A program made the translations under genes and the position numbers. A stretch of DNA of 8,729 nucleotides from DASUPK01 sp036265435 (GTDB taxonomy: Bacteria > Actinomycetota > Thermoleophilia > Solirubrobacterales > 70-9): contig DATAPB010000230.1 of the NCBI GenBank assembly GCA_036265435.1, forward strand, positions 1 to 8,729. Direction: 5' to 3'. Under the pieces are notes generated by a model, which did not search any database, was not told where the DNA came from, and worked only from the letters and a program-made list of their open reading frames with translations. This document shows positions 6,475-8,729 of this stretch, in pieces. The stretch's first letter is position 1. Each line of letters opens with the position of its first letter.

Positions 6475-8729
6475 AACCGGCCGACTTCGCGGCGTCGAGC
6501 AGCACGCTCCGCTCGGCAGCCGCGATAAGGCGTCGCGCGCGGTCGACGGCGTCGATGTTCACGGAGATGCAATCGATCCCGGCCTCGACGAGGAGCTGGG
6601 CATACTCGCGGTGGACGGAGGGCGCCTGGCCGCAGATCGAGGTCGAGAGGCCGAGATCCTTGGCCCTCGGAATCAGCAGGCGCAGGTAGTCGGCGACCGC
6701 CGCATCGCGTTCATCGAAGAGCTCGGCGACCGCCTCCGAGTCCCGGTCGGCTCCAAGCATCAGCTGGGTCAGGTCGTTCGACCCGATCGAGATGCCCTTG
6801 ACCCCGAGCTCGGCGTAGCGGGGCAGGTGGAAGTAAACCGAGGGCACCTCGGCCATCACCCAAAGCTCGAACTCGGGCAGGTCGAGCAGACCGGCCTCGC
6901 GCATCTGGTTGCGGCAGGCGGTCAGCTCGCGCGGCGTACGGACGAACGGGAGCATCACGTGGAAGTTCGTATGCCCGGTGTCCCAAACGCGCTTGATTGC
7001 CGCTAGCTCCAGGCCGAACAGGTCCGGCTCCCGCATGTAGCGCAGCGCTCCGCGGTAGCCGATCATCGGATTCGACTCATCCGGCTCGAACCGGTCACCG
7101 CCCTCGAGTCCCTTGAACTCGTTCGAGCGGAAGTCGATCGTCCGGTAGGTGATCGGCCGCGGCGCGAAGCCCTCGGCGAACTTCGTCAGGGCCTCGCCCA
7201 TCCGGTCTACGAACTCATCGCCCTTGCCCTGCTCGATCAGCAGGCGGGGGTGGCGGCCCTCGAGGGCCTCGATCACCATCAGTTCCGCGCGCAGGAGCCC
7301 GACGCCCTCGACGTCGAGCTTGGCGGCGCGCTCGATCTGGGAGGGCTCGGAGAGGTTGACCAGGAGCTGGGTGGCGGTGACGGGAGCCACAGGGGTAATG
7401 GCCCCGCCACCGTCCACCTCGGGCTCCTGTGCGGCGACGGCGATTTCGCCCTCGTACACCGCCCCATGGGTCGCATCCACGGTGACGAGCTCTCCGTCGC
7501 GCAGCTTGGTGGTGGCGTCGGCGGCTCCGACGACGCACGGGATTCCCAGCTCGCGGGAGACGATGGCCGCGTGGCAGGTCATACCGCCGGAGTCGGTGAC
7601 GATCGCGGACGAGCGCCGCATCAGCGGAACCCAGTCCGGGGCCGTCATGTGGGTGACCAGGACGTCGCCCTCCTTCAGGTCGTTGCCCTGCGAGAGCTCG
7701 GAGATGATCTTCACCCGGCCGGCACCCACGCCAGGAGCGGCGCCGAGGCCGCGCACCAGCGCCTCGCCCTCGGGCTCGGCGACGGTGGCGCCGGCGTCGC
7801 CCCCTGCGGCGGTCACCGGACGCGACTGAAGCATCCAAGCGATGCCCTCCTCGTCGAAGGCCCACTCGGTGTCCTGCGGGTGTCCGTAGTGCTTCTCGTC
7901 ACGGATGCCCAGCTTGGCGACCGCGATGACCTCGTCGTCGGAAAGCACCGGCCGAGTGGACTCTTCGGAAGTGAGCTCGCGGGTGCGGGTTCCGCCGTCG
8001 GGGAGCGGCTCGATGACGAGCTCCTTACGCCTCACCTCGCGCTTCTCGATGTGCAGGGTTCGCTTGTCGATCACATAGCGGTCCGGCGAGACCTGGCCCG
8101 AGACGACCGACTCGCCAAGGCCGAGGGAGCCCTCGATGACGAGGCGATCGTGGTCGCCCGAGGCGGGGTCGATGGTGAACATCACGCCCGCTCGTGTGGA
8201 GAGGATCTGGAGCTGCACGACCACCGCGATGTCCATATCCGCCTGGCCGAAGCCCCGCTTGGCGCGATAGAAGACCGTCCGGGCGCCGAAGAGGGAGGAC
8301 CAGCACCGCCGGACGGCGTCGACGACCTCATCGGGCCCGCGGACGTTCAGGAAGGTCTCGTTCATGCCGGCGAAGGACGCCGAGGCGGTGTCCTCGCCGG
8401 TCGCGGAGGAGCGCACGGCCACCGGGGCGTCGTCCTCGTCGCCCACGAGGTCGGCGTAGGCGTCACGTATGGCGGTCTCCAGCCACCCCGGCATCGGCTC
8501 CTGCTCGACGAGGCCGCGCACTCGCTCGGTGGCGCTCGCCAACGCCTCGGTGTCCTCGACCTCAACGTCCGCGAGCTGGTCCTCGACGCGCTCGCGCAGG
8601 CCGTTGGCGTCGCAGAAGGCGGCATAGGCCGGCGCCCCGACGACGAAGCCGGGAGGGACCGGCACGCCGGCGGCGGTCAGCTCGCCGAGGTTTGCCCCCT
8701 TTCCCCCCGCGTAGTCGACGTCCGCCTTG
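6473..8729 (-). CDS. ppsA: Phosphoenolpyruvate synthase (pyruvate, water dikinase), N-terminus cut off by the window edge
   Basis: The enzyme converts pyruvate + ATP + water to PEP + AMP + phosphate, the committing step of gluconeogenesis from pyruvate. 751 residues are visible. The frame runs to the right edge: before the GTG at 8665, the translation continues upstream as GGKGANLGEL, a conserved PPS N-terminal motif, so that GTG is not the start and only about 10-25 residues are missing. Counting visible residues: the ATP-grasp domain (1 to about 305) has RSSATGEDTASASFAG at 106-121 and FTIDPASG at 184-191. The phosphohistidine domain has GGMTCHAAI, with His386 (codon 7573-7571). The C-terminal PEP/pyruvate TIM barrel (about 450-745) has RTIDFRSNEF, GSNDLTQLMLG and the catalytic Cys699 in ICGQAPS (codon 6634-6632). 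FRSNE, NPMIGYRG and SICGQAPS favour PPS over pyruvate phosphate dikinase. It is the most upstream visible gene; the operon promoter must lie beyond 8729. Confidence 0.95.
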   Translation of the reverse strand, partial: KADVDYAGGKGANLGELTAAGVPVPPGFVVGAPAYAAFCDANGLRERVEDQLADVEVEDTEALASATERVRGLVEQEPMPGWLETAIRDAYADLVGDEDDAPVAVRSSATGEDTASASFAGMNETFLNVRGPDEVVDAVRRCWSSLFGARTVFYRAKRGFGQADMDIAVVVQLQILSTRAGVMFTIDPASGDHDRLVIEGSLGLGESVVSGQVSPDRYVIDKRTLHIEKREVRRKELVIEPLPDGGTRTRELTSEESTRPVLSDDEVIAVAKLGIRDEKHYGHPQDTEWAFDEEGIAWMLQSRPVTAAGGDAGATVAEPEGEALVRGLGAAPGVGAGRVKIISELSQGNDLKEGDVLVTHMTAPDWVPLMRRSSAIVTDSGGMTCHAAIVSRELGIPCVVGAADATTKLRDGELVTVDATHGAVYEGEIAVAAQEPEVDGGGAITPVAPVTATQLLVNLSEPSQIERAAKLDVEGVGLLRAELMVIEALEGRHPRLLIEQGKGDEFVDRMGEALTKFAEGFAPRPITYRTIDFRSNEFKGLEGGDRFEPDESNPMIGYRGALRYMREPDLFGLELAAIKRVWDTGHTNFHVMLPFVRTPRELTACRNQMREAGLLDLPEFELWVMAEVPSVYFHLPRYAELGVKGISIGSNDLTQLMLGADRDSEAVAELFDERDAAVADYLRLLIPRAKDLGLSTSICGQAPSVHREYAQLLVEAGIDCISVNIDAVDRARRLIAAAERSVLLDAAKSAG

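Noticed and set aside
5508..6476. A plus-strand open frame of 322 codons
   Set aside because: It is antisense to the WS/DGAT gene, which has intact catalytic and family motifs. No domain can be recognised in it.
6465..6572. A 36-codon N-terminal extension of the WS/DGAT protein
   Set aside because: It overlaps the end of the PEP synthase gene, is Arg-rich and lacks homology. The family normally begins at the MGEQLTALDATF-type sequence at 6464.
8663..8665. GTG at 8665 as the start codon of the PEP synthase
   Set aside because: The in-frame sequence upstream to the window edge encodes the conserved GGKGANLGEL motif, so the gene is truncated by the window and does not start here.
1..8729. CRISPR arrays, tRNA or rRNA genes, insertion sequences, attachment sites, terminators
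   Set aside because: None was seen. Coding sequence fills nearly the whole window and the only non-coding gaps are 14 nt (405-418) and 8 nt (6465-6472).

Overview
The window is one strand-coherent gene cluster from a high-GC bacterium. All seven genes lie on the minus strand, so transcription runs from position 8729 towards position 1. The strong GC bias at third codon positions, the long open antisense frames and the family types (an actinobacterial-style WS/DGAT acyltransferase and universal stress protein) suggest an actinobacterium, possibly a Thermoleophilia or Solirubrobacterales-like soil lineage. That placement is an inference from composition and gene content; there is no rRNA or tRNA to confirm it.

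In transcription order the layout is: (1) a PEP synthase (pyruvate, water dikinase) whose extreme N-terminus is cut off by the right edge; (2) a WS/DGAT-type wax ester synthase/diacylglycerol acyltransferase; (3-5) the gamma, alpha and beta subunits of a 2-oxoacid:acceptor oxidoreductase of the pyruvate:ferredoxin oxidoreductase (PFOR/POR) superfamily; (6) a fusion protein with an N-terminal GltD-like Fe-S domain, an FAD/NAD(P)H oxidoreductase core and a C-terminal ferredoxin tail, which probably serves both as POR delta subunit and as NAD(P) module; (7) a universal stress protein whose C-terminus is cut off by the left edge. Genes 1-2 are 8 nt apart, 2-3 overlap by 1 nt (TGATG), 3-4 by 8 nt, 4-5 by 1 nt (TGATG), 5-6 by 4 nt (ATGA), and 6-7 are 14 nt apart. 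This is almost certainly one operon with extensive translational coupling. No promoter or terminator is visible; both should lie outside the window. No stretch over 300 bases lacks a gene.

As an interpretation, the operon covers the acetyl-CoA/pyruvate/PEP node. The POR would interconvert acetyl-CoA plus CO2 with pyruvate (or handle another 2-oxoacid). The fused flavoprotein would link the Fe-S chain to NAD(P)H. PEP synthase would convert pyruvate to PEP for gluconeogenesis. The acyltransferase would draw on, or be coordinated with, the acyl-CoA pool as storage lipid. The universal stress protein suggests expression under stress, low oxygen or energy limitation. The individual families are known. 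What deserves attention is the pairing of storage-lipid synthesis with a NAD(P)-linked 2-oxoacid oxidoreductase and PEP synthase in one coupled transcript, and the ferredoxin-flavoprotein fusion that replaces a stand-alone delta subunit.
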